DNA of 35,869 nucleotides. It comes from an uncultured Bryobacteraceae bacterium. Its GTDB lineage: Bacteria; Acidobacteriota; Terriglobia; Bryobacterales; Bryobacteraceae. The DNA lies in NCBI GenBank assembly GCA_955652915.1, contig CATPCJ010000266.1, positions 1 through 35,869 on the forward strand, in the 5' to 3' direction. A program made the position numbers and the translations under genes. Shown in pieces: positions 1 through 8,728 of this stretch; position 1 is the first letter of the stretch; each line of letters begins with the position of its first letter. The notes below the pieces were generated by a model. That model did not search any database and was not told the origin of the DNA. It was given only the letters and a program-made list of their open reading frames with translations.

Positions 1-552
1 GATATTCGCCGAAGTGCACTCGCTGACTTCGCCTCGTTCGTTTAAGAGCACCACCTCATCGAAGCCCTGGTCGCGCGCTTGTTCGTACCAGGTCAGATTC
101 TGCGACCACGAAAGAATCTTAGCGCCGGCGAATTCGCACTGCGCGTGCCTGGCGTGCGCCTTCATCGTGAGCCGCGCGCTGTCGCCCCATTCCCTTCGGT
201 TGGCCGTAAAGGCGATCAAATCGAAATCGCGATCGAGGTTCGGCGCGTCAAAGAGCCCGCCGCGATTGCGCACTACCACCGCGCGTAACGTTGCGTTGTG
301 CGCCGCATTTGCTTCGATCAACCGAATCAACCTGGTTTTCAGCCACCGGGCGTCTTCTGGGAACGGAACGTGCATCCGTGCCGCGTCGCGCCGCATGCGT
401 TCCCAATGCCTCTCAAACGCGAACAAGATTCCGTCCGCCACCCGGATGGTGCTGAAGACGCCCCAGCCGTTCAACAGGCCGATCTGGCCGGCCGACAAGT
501 CTTTTTGACTGGTGTCCAGCACGTCGTCGTTGTGCAGCAGGAAGCGATGCAT
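1..552 (-). CDS. Class IV PLP aminotransferase (aminodeoxychorismate lyase / branched-chain aminotransferase type), partial
   Basis: The reading frame starts at ATG 550-552 and runs off the left edge, giving 184 N-terminal residues of a family usually near 280. I read MHRFLLHNDD, then GLLNGWGVFSTIRV (residues 26-39), the strand opening class IV aminotransferases, then GAKILSWSQNL (142-152), where K145 fits the PLP lysine, then GFDEVVLLNERGEVSECTSA. The family transfers amino groups on branched-chain or D-amino acids, or releases pyruvate from aminodeoxychorismate for folate synthesis. With the C-terminal part missing, these cannot be separated. It is cytoplasmic. No strong ribosome site precedes the ATG. 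The upstream gap carries one copy of the dispersed repeat A. Confidence 0.85.
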   Translation of the reverse strand, partial: MHRFLLHNDDVLDTSQKDLSAGQIGLLNGWGVFSTIRVADGILFAFERHWERMRRDAARMHVPFPEDARWLKTRLIRLIEANAAHNATLRAVVVRNRGGLFDAPNLDRDFDLIAFTANRREWGDSARLTMKAHARHAQCEFAGAKILSWSQNLTWYEQARDQGFDEVVLLNERGEVSECTSANI

Positions 553-595
553 GTCTAATTCTAACTGACTTGGGTTGGATGGGATCGATAGTGCA

Positions 596-620
596 CGCTC
601 CCTTGCGGTGGCGGTTCTGA
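596..620 (-). repeat. Repeat A copy (REP-like), single arm, inverted orientation
   Basis: Twenty-five bases that, on the minus strand, match the repeat A consensus (core GAACCGCGACCGTAAGGGAG) with about two mismatches. It lies between the partial aminotransferase and the TadE-like gene. Nothing else recognisable is visible in 553-712. Confidence 0.75.
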
Positions 621-712
621 TAGTTCGCAGCGCCGCGCGCGTGCAAGAGTATACGAGGCAACGCTGGTAGCGCACAGAACCCCGCGTTAGCAGGCGTATG
701 CGGGGGTGGCGT

Positions 713-1282
713 CTAGAACATGGCTCGTGAATAGACTCCATTGCGCGATTCCTGCGAAGTCAGGTAACACTCGGCTGCGTAAGTGAACTCGCCCGATTTC
801 AGATTCGCGGGAAAATCCTCCGCGCGCGCCGAAAGGTCGGTCGCCCAGTTATGGACGGCGCCGGTCGAGTCGACCGCAGTGGGCGTGCCGAACGAACTGG
901 GCCGTAGCGTCTTGTTCCCGATCACAAAGCGTTGGGTCACGACCGCGTATCCTTTGTTAACGCAGTTCACATCCGCCAATGCTGAGCAATCCGAGTCGTG
1001 TACAACGCGGATCTTGCTGAGGATCAATACTCCCTTACCGCCGCGAATATTCATGCCCAACCCATCGGCCACATTCAAAGCGATGTTCTGATTCGCCGTG
1101 TTCGAGAAATCCACGCCTTGCGAATACATGCTGGCGACGTCGCGGCTAACTTGGTTCGCATGGTCATTGCGGCTCGCGCTGCTGTTTACTAGCAGTACTC
1201 CTATGCCAAGCGGTACCAGGAAAATAGCTCCAAGCGCGTAAAGCGGCACTGAGGTTGCCCGCGTTTGTAAACGCTTTTGCAT
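713..1282 (-). CDS. TadE/TadG-like membrane-anchored protein (putative Tad pilus minor component)
   Basis: A 189-residue protein starting MQKRLQTRATSVPLYALGAI. The frame extends further upstream, but AAGGTGG sits nine bases before this ATG, so I chose it. One N-terminal membrane helix (about residues 11-30) follows a short basic segment, then a long extracytoplasmic part with SRDVASMYSQGVDFS and GKGVLILSKIRVV and two Cys-containing stretches. This layout resembles TadE-like pseudopilins, which are small proteins anchored by one helix and assembled in Tad pili. No other tad gene (tadA, tadB, rcpC) lies in the window, so the assignment rests on resemblance only. The acyl-CoA synthetase lies 148 bases upstream on the same strand. 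Confidence 0.55.
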   Translation of the reverse strand: MQKRLQTRATSVPLYALGAIFLVPLGIGVLLVNSSASRNDHANQVSRDVASMYSQGVDFSNTANQNIALNVADGLGMNIRGGKGVLILSKIRVVHDSDCSALADVNCVNKGYAVVTQRFVIGNKTLRPSSFGTPTAVDSTGAVHNWATDLSARAEDFPANLKSGEFTYAAECYLTSQESRNGVYSRAMF

Positions 1283-1430
1283 TGTCAACATCCACCTTAG
1301 TTCATCGCGGAGGCAGATTCCAGAAGGCATTCACGCCTATTTGCGGATCATTCCAACTTAGTACTACCCCGGAGGTTAGTTTCAGTTCGACGTTAGCCGT
1401 ACTTGAAAGCCTTTACCCGCTCTTGAGGAG

Positions 1431-2927
1431 CTACCGCAGGGGACTTCCCCATTCCACTTCTTTTCTCAGTCGCGATTTCAGGATTTTTCCACCCGGATTG
1501 CGCGGCAGCGTCTCTGACCGGATCAACATGTATTGCGGGATCTTGAAATCCGCCAGCTTTCCCTGGAGAAACTCGCAAATTTCCGAAGACTGAGATGCAG
1601 ATCCGGGCTTGAGCACTACGATCGCGCCGACCTTCTCTCCCATCATTGTGTCCGGCACACCCATCACGGCGCACTCGAACACGGACGGGTGCGCGCAGAG
1701 GGCGTTCTCGACTTCGACGCAATACACGTTCTCACCGCCGCGGTTGACCATGTCCTTCTTGCGATCGACAATTTGCACGAAACCATCCGGATCGATACGG
1801 GCGAGGTCGCCGGTGTGCAGCCAACCGTTGACGAAAGTCTGAGCCGTGGCTTCCGGCTTGTTCCAATAGCCTTGCACGACATTCGGTCCACGCACCAGCA
1901 ATTCGCCGACGCCGGCGGCATCCGCTTCGAAGAGGTCGAGGTCCACGACGGGGGCGGCGAAACCTACTGAATCGGGGCGCACGTGCGCAAACTCATGAGG
2001 GAGGAAGGTGGCGACGGAGGATGTCTCGGTCAAGCCAAATCCGTTTCCAACGCGCGCATTCGGAAATGCGCGAGCGATTCGGCCCACCAGATCCGGGGCA
2101 ATCGGAGCGCCGCCGTACATCACCCAGCGCACGCCCCTGGTGTCGATCTCCGCGAAATTCGGCTGATTCATCGCGAGCCAGAAAATCGCGGGAACCGAAG
2201 TCAGCGAATTGATGCGCTCAGCCTGGATCGTTTTCAGAAACACTTGAACGTCAAACGCCGGCATGATGATGGTGGCGCTGCCGCTCTCGCAACTCGGAAG
2301 AAGCTGGCTGTTGCAACCGGTGACGTGAAACAGCGGCACGGACACCAGCGTGCGAACGCTGCCGTCGGAAGGGAGCGGCGCGATGCGCCGGCACGTTTCC
2401 GTGTTCGAGAGGAAGCCTTCGTGCGTGGTCATCGCGCCTTTCGGAAAACCGGTGGTCCCGCTGGTATAGAAGATGGCGGCGACTTCCGGGCGCATGATTC
2501 CCTCGACGGCGAAAGGAGGACCGTCGGGAAGAGGGCCAGGGAGGAACACAAAGCGGGCGCCTGAATCGGAGATGACGTATTGCACCTCGGACTCGCTGAA
2601 GCGAGTGTTTACGGGCACCGCCAGCGCACCGGACAGAAGCGTTCCCCAGAACGCGATGCACCAATCCAGACCGTTGCCGAGCCGAATTGCGACTCGATCG
2701 CCACGCTCGATTCCCAGATTCTTGAGACCACCCGCTACCCGCGACGCACGGTCCCACAAGTCGCGAAAATTGATGCGCTCGCCGCCGAGTTCGACGATCG
2801 CTTCGTTGTTGGGTGCGCGATCGACGGTGGCGCGCAGCATTTCTATCAAAGAGTTCGGCCGGTTGTCATAGCGGGCGATCTGGCCGGGGCCGCGCGTAAT
2901 TCCGGATTGATCGAATGGTTGGATCAT
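1431..2927 (-). CDS. AMP-dependent acyl-CoA synthetase (fatty-acid CoA ligase)
   Basis: A 498-residue ANL-superfamily enzyme that activates a carboxylic acid with ATP through an acyl-adenylate and passes it to CoA. The phosphate-binding loop reads FYTSGTTGFPKGAMTTH (about residues 152-168). YGGAPIAPDL and NGFGLTETSS follow, then WLHTGDLARIDPDGF with the hinge VDRKKDMVNRGGENVY, and the C-terminal catalytic lysine region LPRNPGGKILKSRLRKE. The length is slightly short for the family (500-550). The exact acid cannot be told; medium- or long-chain fatty or aromatic acids are possible. It would feed acyl-CoA to dehydrogenases such as the one at 21443-22585. No clear ribosome site precedes the start. 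No other gene is adjacent on the upstream side. Confidence 0.93.
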   Translation of the reverse strand: MIQPFDQSGITRGPGQIARYDNRPNSLIEMLRATVDRAPNNEAIVELGGERINFRDLWDRASRVAGGLKNLGIERGDRVAIRLGNGLDWCIAFWGTLLSGALAVPVNTRFSESEVQYVISDSGARFVFLPGPLPDGPPFAVEGIMRPEVAAIFYTSGTTGFPKGAMTTHEGFLSNTETCRRIAPLPSDGSVRTLVSVPLFHVTGCNSQLLPSCESGSATIIMPAFDVQVFLKTIQAERINSLTSVPAIFWLAMNQPNFAEIDTRGVRWVMYGGAPIAPDLVGRIARAFPNARVGNGFGLTETSSVATFLPHEFAHVRPDSVGFAAPVVDLDLFEADAAGVGELLVRGPNVVQGYWNKPEATAQTFVNGWLHTGDLARIDPDGFVQIVDRKKDMVNRGGENVYCVEVENALCAHPSVFECAVMGVPDTMMGEKVGAIVVLKPGSASQSSEICEFLQGKLADFKIPQYMLIRSETLPRNPGGKILKSRLRKEVEWGSPLR

Positions 2928-3000
2928 GTGTGTCCATACTCAGTATGCATTCTGACGGCGCCGCCGGGGCAATGAGGCCAATGCGCTATATCACGCGCGG

Positions 3001-3027
3001 CAGGAGAACCGCGACCGTAAGGGAGCG
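3001..3027 (+). repeat. Repeat A copy, single arm
   Basis: Contains the exact core GAACCGCGACCGTAAGGGAG followed by CG. It lies in the gap between the divergently oriented acyl-CoA synthetase and HicB-like genes, about 75 bases from the synthetase start. Confidence 0.85.
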
Positions 3028-3141
3028 TCGGGTTGGACGGGCCCGCACCCGGCGATGCCCCGGATCGTAGCGTCCCAGGCCACCCTGGCTCCGACCTCGC
3101 GCCGGGCACGCTTTCAGTATCCTGAAACAGGCGGGGCTGAA

Positions 3142-3348
3142 ATGAAATACGCAGTGGTAATCGAGAAGACCGCAACCGGGTACTCGGCTTACGTGCCCGA
3201 CCTTCCGGGTTGCGTGAGCGTCGGCCAGACGCGCGAGGAGATGGACCGGAATATCCGCGAGGCGATTGAACTCTATCTGGATGAACTGCGCGAACAAGGT
3301 GCTCCGATCCCCGCTCCCACGACAGACGCCGAATACATCGCGGTGTAG
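3142..3348 (+). CDS. HicB-like type II antitoxin family protein, solitary
   Basis: A 68-residue protein starting MKYAVVIEKTATGYSAYVPD. The strand 'YSAYVPDLPGCVSVGQTREE' followed by an 'NIREAIELYLDEL' helix is the HicB fold, a partly degraded RNase H-like domain. HicB proteins normally neutralise a short HicA mRNA interferase encoded next to them and often carry a C-terminal DNA-binding domain. Here there is no DNA-binding tail and no HicA-like frame on either side, so the toxin partner is absent locally. The frame is open upstream, but the ATG at 3142 begins exactly where the family does. It may act in another network or be a relic. Confidence 0.8.
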   Translation: MKYAVVIEKTATGYSAYVPDLPGCVSVGQTREEMDRNIREAIELYLDELREQGAPIPAPTTDAEYIAV

Positions 3349-3390
3349 CACCGAAGACAGATCTACTTTCCAAGCATCGAGTAAGCCGGG

Positions 3391-3654
3391 TTATTTTTGT
3401 TCGTCGAAATACCAACGCCGCAGGCGGCGAAGCAGCGAATCGCCTGCGTCCGGATGAGCTTGTATTTCTGAGCCTGGCCGTGTTCGTTGGCTCCTCCACC
3501 ATTCAAGCAGGGTCAGAATCGACATGAGCGCGACCAGCGTTAGACGCAGACAGATAAGAATGATGTCCACGGTCTTGGAATATGGGGTAGCGGCCAGGCT
3601 CAACAAAAAGACCAGGACCAGAAACAACAGCCAGACGCGTGTTTTTCTTGCCAT
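3391..3654 (-). CDS. Small two-helix membrane protein, unknown function
   Basis: Eighty-seven residues starting MARKTRVWLLFLVLVFLLSL. Two hydrophobic helices are visible (about residues 7-24 and 29-48), then a basic, Arg-rich tail ending RRLRRWYFDEQK that is probably cytoplasmic. I do not recognise a family. The basic start, the clean helix pair and the lack of a competing frame support a real gene. It follows the tricorn homologue on the same strand, separated by a perfect inverted repeat, so co-transcription is uncertain. Confidence 0.6.
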   Translation of the reverse strand: MARKTRVWLLFLVLVFLLSLAATPYSKTVDIILICLRLTLVALMSILTLLEWWRSQRTRPGSEIQAHPDAGDSLLRRLRRWYFDEQK

Positions 3655-3687
3655 CGCGGTCCGCTAGCGCCTCCGCGCGCCTAAAGA

Positions 3688-3747
3688 CCACTCCCTGACG
3701 GTCATGGCCCGGAAACTACTAACCGAGCCATGACCGTCAGGGAGTGG
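3688..3747. repeat. Perfect inverted pair of repeat A arms (REPIN-like)
   Basis: Two 21-base arms (3688-3708 and 3727-3747) are exact reverse complements across an 18-base loop. Each arm contains the repeat A core variant GACCGTCAGGGAG. It lies between the stop of the tricorn homologue (3772) and the start of the small membrane gene (3654). Transcribed RNA would form a long stem and could protect or end the tricorn transcript, but no T-run follows. Confidence 0.9.
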
Positions 3748-3771
3748 TTCCCCGAAGTTTTTCCGCAACCT

Positions 3772-6700
3772 CTACTGCCGGCCGGTGCTGCTCCCATCCG
3801 TCACCGTTGCGGGCCGCGGCCGCGAATTTGGATTCTGGTAGTTCGGGAACGCGGGACGATGCGGCGCTGGAACTGGATTTTTTTCCATCTGCTGCAGGGC
3901 GATCGCGACGGCGCGTTCCAGTTGAGGATCGTGGCCATCGTGGACCGCTTTCGGATCCATATCCACTTCCACATCCGGCGCTACGCCGTGGTTCTCAACC
4001 TCCCAATCGCCGGTGGGACTGAAAAATCCGAAGCTCGGCGCGGTCACGTTTCCTCCGTCCATCAGCGTCGGATATTGCGAGACGCCCACTAGTCCACCCC
4101 AAGTCCGTTTGCCGATTAAAGTGCCGATTTTATTGTGACGGAACATCCAGGGCATGGCGTCGCCGCCGGAGCCCGCCATTTCATTAATGATCATCACCTT
4201 CGGCCCGAAAATCGCGGCGGCAGGCGTGCGATAAATCCCGCCATAGCGTGGACTCCACCAGCCTTGCAGCGGCCGGTTCATCACTTCGATGACATAATCG
4301 GCCACTTGTCCACCGCTGTTGAAACGCTCGTCGATCACGGCGCCCTGCTTGTCCACCTGCGCGAAGTAGTATCGATTGAAATTTGTCAGTCCGCCCTGCG
4401 CGGTGTCCGGCATATAAACATACGCCAGCTTCCCGCCGCTCAGTTGATCCACTTTGCGGCGATTGTCTTCCACCCACGCCTGGTGCCGCAACTGCTGCTC
4501 ATTGGCGATGGGCATGACGGTGACCTCTCGCGCGTTTGTGCCCGACGGGTCGGACCCGATGCGGAGCACTACGCGCTTTTCGGCGGTGGCTTCCAGCGGC
4601 CTGGAAACATCGTCCTTGCCGGTGAGCTCCCGGCCGTTGATGGCCAGAAGGTAATCCCCGGCCGAAACGTTGATTCCCGGCTGCGCCAGCGGAGCTCGCA
4701 ACTGCGGATTCCAGCTTTCCCCGCTGTAAATTTTCTTGAAGCGATAGCGGCCGTTCGAGATTTCGTAGTCGGCGCCCAACAGGCCACCCGCCACGGTTTT
4801 CGCTTGCGGTATGTTGCCGCCGCCCCCACGCAGATGACCCACGGTGAACTCGCTCAGCAGTTCATGGAAAATGTAGTTCAGATCGGATCGCGAGGCCAGC
4901 GAATCGAGAAACTTCTCGTATTCCTTTTCGCCGTCGGCCGCATTGACGCCGTGCAGATTCGGATCGTAGAAATAGCTGCGCTCGATGCGCCACACTTCGT
5001 GATACATCTGCTTCCATTCGGCTACCGGATCGACGTTCACTTCCACCTCGGCCAGCTTGAGAGTACCCTCGCCCGGTTTGAGCGGCGCCGCGGCGGACAC
5101 GATGACATATTCCGGCGGACCTGCCGCTTGTGGACCACCAGCGCCCGGACGTCCTCCGCCGGGAGCGCCGGCGCGAATAATCCGCAGCAGCATCTTTTCT
5201 CCGTTGGCGGACAGATCGAAGCCCCCGATGCTGTCGGCTAGTTTGTCCAGTTTGCGGGCTTTCAAATCATACTTGGAAAGCGTTGCCCCCGCGACGCCTG
5301 GACCGCGCATGCCGCTCGCCGCCGCTTCCAGTACATAGATCGTTCCCGGCTTGCCGGCCACTAACATTAGATACGCGCGACTCGGCAGCGGGAGCGCGAT
5401 GGTGCGCTGCATCAGCTTGTCGAAATCGATGCGCACCGGCTTGGGCGGCGTGTCGGTGGCTGCCGCTGTATTTCCGCCGCGTGGCCGTCCACCTTCGGGC
5501 GTGGCGCGCGGCTCGCCGGGTTTCTCTTCGTCACTCTCAGGCGCCAGGGGCGAAGCGACATCGTTCGCCAGCACGATCAGATAAACGTTGCGGGTAACCT
5601 CGTGCTCATCGCTGGTCATATCCAGACCACTCGACGTTGGCCCGTAGTTGGTGCTGGCGGTGAAGTACAAATACTGTCCGTCTTTATCGAAAGCCGGATG
5701 ACGCGCGTCACTCATGCCATCGGTGACTTGCGTCGTCTTGCCATCGGCCAGCGAATAAATCTCAATGACGTGCAACCGGTTGGGCAGATATTTGGTGAAG
5801 GCGATCCATTTGGAGTCCGGCGCCCAGGCGAAGCCGCGGTCCAACTCGTAGTAATAATCGGTATCCACTTTGGTCAGCTTTCCACCGGCAACCTCGACGT
5901 CCCAGAGGTTCAACTGATTGTCGGTGAAAGCGATGCGTTTACTGTCGGGAGACCATTGCGGTCCGAAATAAAACGCCGATTTGCCCGCCAGCGCTATCTT
6001 GCGCGTTTCTCCGGCGCCGGATTGCGGTTTGATGTGCAGCGCGTACTCGCCGGATTCGTCGGAAAAATACGCGATCGAACGGCCGTCCGGGGACCACGTG
6101 GGTGTGCGTTCCATCACGCCCGGCGTACCTGTGAGATTGCGGATGTCGCCCTTTTCAGCGGGAGCGGTGAGAATCTCGCCATGTGCTTCGAAGACAGCCC
6201 TTACGCCGCTGGGAGAAATCTTCACGCCGCGAATCTCTCGCGCCACATTTTGGAAATGCGGCCGGACTTCAGTGAGATCCGCCGCGATTTCGATCGGAAT
6301 CTGGCTGCTCTTGCCGGACGCTAAATCGTAGATATAGATTTTGCCAAACTGCTCATAGATAATTCCACCCGGCCCGGCGCTTGCGGAATTGATGTCCTTG
6401 CCGGTGTTCTTGATCAGCTCGGTGACGGCTTTGCTCTTCGGATCGTAACGATACAGCGTCATCGGCCCGTTGCGGTCGGAAAGGAAATAGATCTTGTCGC
6501 CGATCCACATCGGATAAATATCGTTGGAGTCCGTACGCGGGATCTTTTCGGTGCTCAGGTCCGATAAATTGACCACCCACAAGTAGCTGGCCTCGCCGCC
6601 GCGATAGCGCTTCCACGCGACGAAATTGTTGAAGCCCGGGGCGAATTGCCCGCCGTCGAGAGGTGCGTAAACCATGCGCTTGCCGTCCGGCGAATAGGCC

Positions 6701-7170
6701 CCGCTGCAGGCCATCGGCAACGGCAAAACTTCCGGAAGCCCGCCCTCGGGCGAGACGGAGTAGAGTTGCGTATAGCGCGAGAAACTATCGCGGTTTGAGC
6801 GAAAGACGATTCGCTTGCCGTCGGGCGTCCAGCCAATTACGCGATCCGCGTCCGGATGGTAGGTCACGCGCTTCGGCACCCCGCCCGTAACCGGCACGGT
6901 GAACACGTCGACATTGCCGTCGTACTCGCCGGTGAACGCGATGGCGCCGCCATCGGGTGAAAATGCGGGCTCGGTCTCAACGCCTGTGCCGGATGTAAGC
7001 CGGTTAGCGACACCCCCTTGACGGCTGACGCTCCAAAGATCGCCCGCGTACGAGAATACAATCTCGGTTTTGTTCATGGCGGGTTTTTGGAGCAGGTGCA
7101 AGGTGGCGCCGGCGCCAAACGCGGCGGGAATAGTGGCACTCAGAAGCGCGATTATTGCGGAATACTTCAT
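3772..7170 (-). CDS. Tricorn protease homologue (TolB-like propellers, PDZ, S41 peptidase), exported
   Basis: A 1132-residue protein starting MKYSAIIALLSATIPAAFGA, a signal peptide. AGAGGTCTACC before the ATG gives a good ribosome site and decides this start. The N-terminal half carries TolB/WD40-like propeller repeats (FSPDGGAIAFTG, WTPDGKRIVFRS, WSPDGRSIAYFS, WSPDSKRIAFTD). A PDZ-like segment (SAGDYLLAINGRELTG) and a C-terminal S41 peptidase domain follow. The catalytic residues of tricorn are recognisable: His in FTVGHLRGGG, Ser near residue 1001 in EMAGSGGDAMPWMF, and Glu near 1059 in WEVENHGVAPD. Archaeal tricorn degrades peptides released by the proteasome; this exported bacterial version probably cleaves peptides in the periplasm. 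The Gly/Pro-rich insert near residues 560-590 is unlike the core. Confidence 0.93.
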   Translation of the reverse strand: MKYSAIIALLSATIPAAFGAGATLHLLQKPAMNKTEIVFSYAGDLWSVSRQGGVANRLTSGTGVETEPAFSPDGGAIAFTGEYDGNVDVFTVPVTGGVPKRVTYHPDADRVIGWTPDGKRIVFRSNRDSFSRYTQLYSVSPEGGLPEVLPLPMACSGAYSPDGKRMVYAPLDGGQFAPGFNNFVAWKRYRGGEASYLWVVNLSDLSTEKIPRTDSNDIYPMWIGDKIYFLSDRNGPMTLYRYDPKSKAVTELIKNTGKDINSASAGPGGIIYEQFGKIYIYDLASGKSSQIPIEIAADLTEVRPHFQNVAREIRGVKISPSGVRAVFEAHGEILTAPAEKGDIRNLTGTPGVMERTPTWSPDGRSIAYFSDESGEYALHIKPQSGAGETRKIALAGKSAFYFGPQWSPDSKRIAFTDNQLNLWDVEVAGGKLTKVDTDYYYELDRGFAWAPDSKWIAFTKYLPNRLHVIEIYSLADGKTTQVTDGMSDARHPAFDKDGQYLYFTASTNYGPTSSGLDMTSDEHEVTRNVYLIVLANDVASPLAPESDEEKPGEPRATPEGGRPRGGNTAAATDTPPKPVRIDFDKLMQRTIALPLPSRAYLMLVAGKPGTIYVLEAAASGMRGPGVAGATLSKYDLKARKLDKLADSIGGFDLSANGEKMLLRIIRAGAPGGGRPGAGGPQAAGPPEYVIVSAAAPLKPGEGTLKLAEVEVNVDPVAEWKQMYHEVWRIERSYFYDPNLHGVNAADGEKEYEKFLDSLASRSDLNYIFHELLSEFTVGHLRGGGGNIPQAKTVAGGLLGADYEISNGRYRFKKIYSGESWNPQLRAPLAQPGINVSAGDYLLAINGRELTGKDDVSRPLEATAEKRVVLRIGSDPSGTNAREVTVMPIANEQQLRHQAWVEDNRRKVDQLSGGKLAYVYMPDTAQGGLTNFNRYYFAQVDKQGAVIDERFNSGGQVADYVIEVMNRPLQGWWSPRYGGIYRTPAAAIFGPKVMIINEMAGSGGDAMPWMFRHNKIGTLIGKRTWGGLVGVSQYPTLMDGGNVTAPSFGFFSPTGDWEVENHGVAPDVEVDMDPKAVHDGHDPQLERAVAIALQQMEKNPVPAPHRPAFPNYQNPNSRPRPATVTDGSSTGRQ

Positions 7171-7347
7171 GGTAGACCTCTGGTTGACCAGTGTAGCGCA
7201 AGTGGGTGTATTTTCTAAGGCATTCACCGCAGTTCGGAGCAAAAAAGCTTTCAGACAATCCCCGCGTCGTGCAGATACCTGATATCTCATCCGATGTGAA
7301 CGGTAGTGAGTGCTGCGTCCGGCGTTTAGAGCACAGGCGATTCAGGC

Positions 7348-8727
7348 ATGAAAACCATCGGCAAGTATCGGATCCTCGGCGAGATCGGTTGCAGCGCGTC
7401 GGGAAAAACCTATCGTGCCTTCGATAGCGTGCGCAAGATTGAGTTGGCATTGAAAGTTCTGGATTCCTCCGCCACGGTTACCGCGGAATTGAAAGACGAG
7501 TTCTGCCGCGATCTTGCGGCCTGCGCGGACTTGCGGCATCCACATCTTGCAAAGACCGAGGAAGTTGGCGAGGCGGACAGCGCGCTCTATATCGCAACCG
7601 AACTGCGGCCGGGCGCGGATTTGCGCGCGCAGCTCGAAGAGCGCCGGTCAATTCCACTGGAACGGAAGCTGGAATTGATGGCGCAGGCCTGTGATGGGCT
7701 CGCGGCAGCGCATTCGAAGGGATTCGCGCACGGCAATATCAAGCCGAGCAATATCCTGATTACCGCCGGCGGCGATGCACAGGTTCTTGATTTCGGTATT
7801 GGGCGATGGCTCTGGCTGATTCTTGCGGCGGGCGCCCGGCCGGAAAAGTTATTTCCGAACTACTTCGCGCCTGAACAAATTCTCGGCCAGCCTTTCGATG
7901 CGCGGTCGGACGTGTTTTCAACCGCACTCGTGCTCTACGAATGGCTCACGGGAAAATATCCGTTTCAGGTGTCGGCCGGCCTGATTACTCGCGAGATCGT
8001 ACACGCTCCGCTTGAATCGTTGCGGAAGGTGGCGCCGGAAATTCCGGAAGCCCTGGACCGGTTGGTTGGCCGCGCGTTGCATAAAGATCGTGACCAGCGT
8101 GTGCAAACAGCGGCTGAGTTCGCGCACGGCCTGCGAGAAGCCATCCAAGTGGCCAGCATACCGCTCCCTAACGGTCACCGCTCCGTTCCGGCCGAACCAA
8201 CCGATCCGAGCCGTGACCGTAAGGGAGCGGTTGTCCCGGTACCCGCAATTGCGTCGCCCACCCCAGAGCCCATTCCAGTCGCCGTGACTCCGGCGGCGCC
8301 ACGGGCGCGGCAATCCAACTTATTCCGAAAGCGCCTCATCGTCTATTCCATCGCCGCTATACTAGCGGTCTGCGCGTTCGTGACGTTACTCTCCCGCTCA
8401 AGCATACGAGCCTCCCAGACCAAACGACCCGACGCCGCGAAAACAATTGAGCCCAAGCCGGTAATTCAGGCAAAGGAACCATTGCCGGCGCAACCCACCG
8501 CCGTCCCTACCACGGACACACCTTCCGCGACAGTGGCTCCAGCTACCCCGACACCGGAAGAAACAGCCTTGCTCGCGCAAGTCAAATCGGCGTGGCAAGC
8601 GGGCTACTACAACAAGGCCATGCGGCTGGTGAATCAGGTCTTGGCGGTGAACCCAACCAGCCCCGAAGCTCGGGCGTGGAAGAAAAGAGTCCGCGGTGCG
8701 CAGGACGCCGAAGAGGAAATGAAGTAA
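7348..8727 (+). CDS. Membrane-anchored Ser/Thr kinase-like protein, predicted pseudokinase
   Basis: A 459-residue protein with an N-terminal PKN-type kinase fold (about 1-265), a Pro-rich linker, one membrane helix (about 330-348) and an extracytoplasmic tail ending in a TPR-like segment (AGYYNKAMRLVNQVLAVNP). The nucleotide lysine (ALKVLD, K36), DFG (D148) and APE (174-176) are present. The catalytic loop reads FAHGNIKPSNIL, so the HRD aspartate is Asn130, and the glycine loop is atypical (GEIGCSASGKTYRAF). It may bind ATP without efficient phosphotransfer. Residues about 271-295 come from a repeat A pair inserted in frame. The next gene starts one base after its stop, so the two are very likely co-translated. 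A 177-base gap separates it from the divergent tricorn gene. Confidence 0.9.
   Translation: MKTIGKYRILGEIGCSASGKTYRAFDSVRKIELALKVLDSSATVTAELKDEFCRDLAACADLRHPHLAKTEEVGEADSALYIATELRPGADLRAQLEERRSIPLERKLELMAQACDGLAAAHSKGFAHGNIKPSNILITAGGDAQVLDFGIGRWLWLILAAGARPEKLFPNYFAPEQILGQPFDARSDVFSTALVLYEWLTGKYPFQVSAGLITREIVHAPLESLRKVAPEIPEALDRLVGRALHKDRDQRVQTAAEFAHGLREAIQVASIPLPNGHRSVPAEPTDPSRDRKGAVVPVPAIASPTPEPIPVAVTPAAPRARQSNLFRKRLIVYSIAAILAVCAFVTLLSRSSIRASQTKRPDAAKTIEPKPVIQAKEPLPAQPTAVPTTDTPSATVAPATPTPEETALLAQVKSAWQAGYYNKAMRLVNQVLAVNPTSPEARAWKKRVRGAQDAEEEMK
8161..8230. repeat. Inverted pair of repeat A arms inside the kinase coding region
   Basis: The arm CCGCTCCCTAACGGTCAC (from 8161) and its near-perfect reverse complement GTGACCGTAAGGGAGCGG (8213-8230), with one mismatch, bracket a short spacer. 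The frame stays open through both arms and encodes the kinase linker around PLPNGHRSVP and PSRDRKGAV, between the kinase fold and the membrane helix. Confidence 0.88.
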
Positions 8728-8728
8728 A

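Noticed and set aside
2364..2384. 'GGAAGGGAGCGGCG' in the acyl-CoA synthetase gene, similar to repeat A
   Set aside because: Only the last eight or so bases match and they encode a normal part of the enzyme (LPSDGS); judged a chance match.
4135..5241. 368-codon plus-strand frame opposite the tricorn homologue
   Set aside because: The opposite strand carries the tricorn S41 and PDZ motifs; this frame has no domain and biased His/Arg composition.
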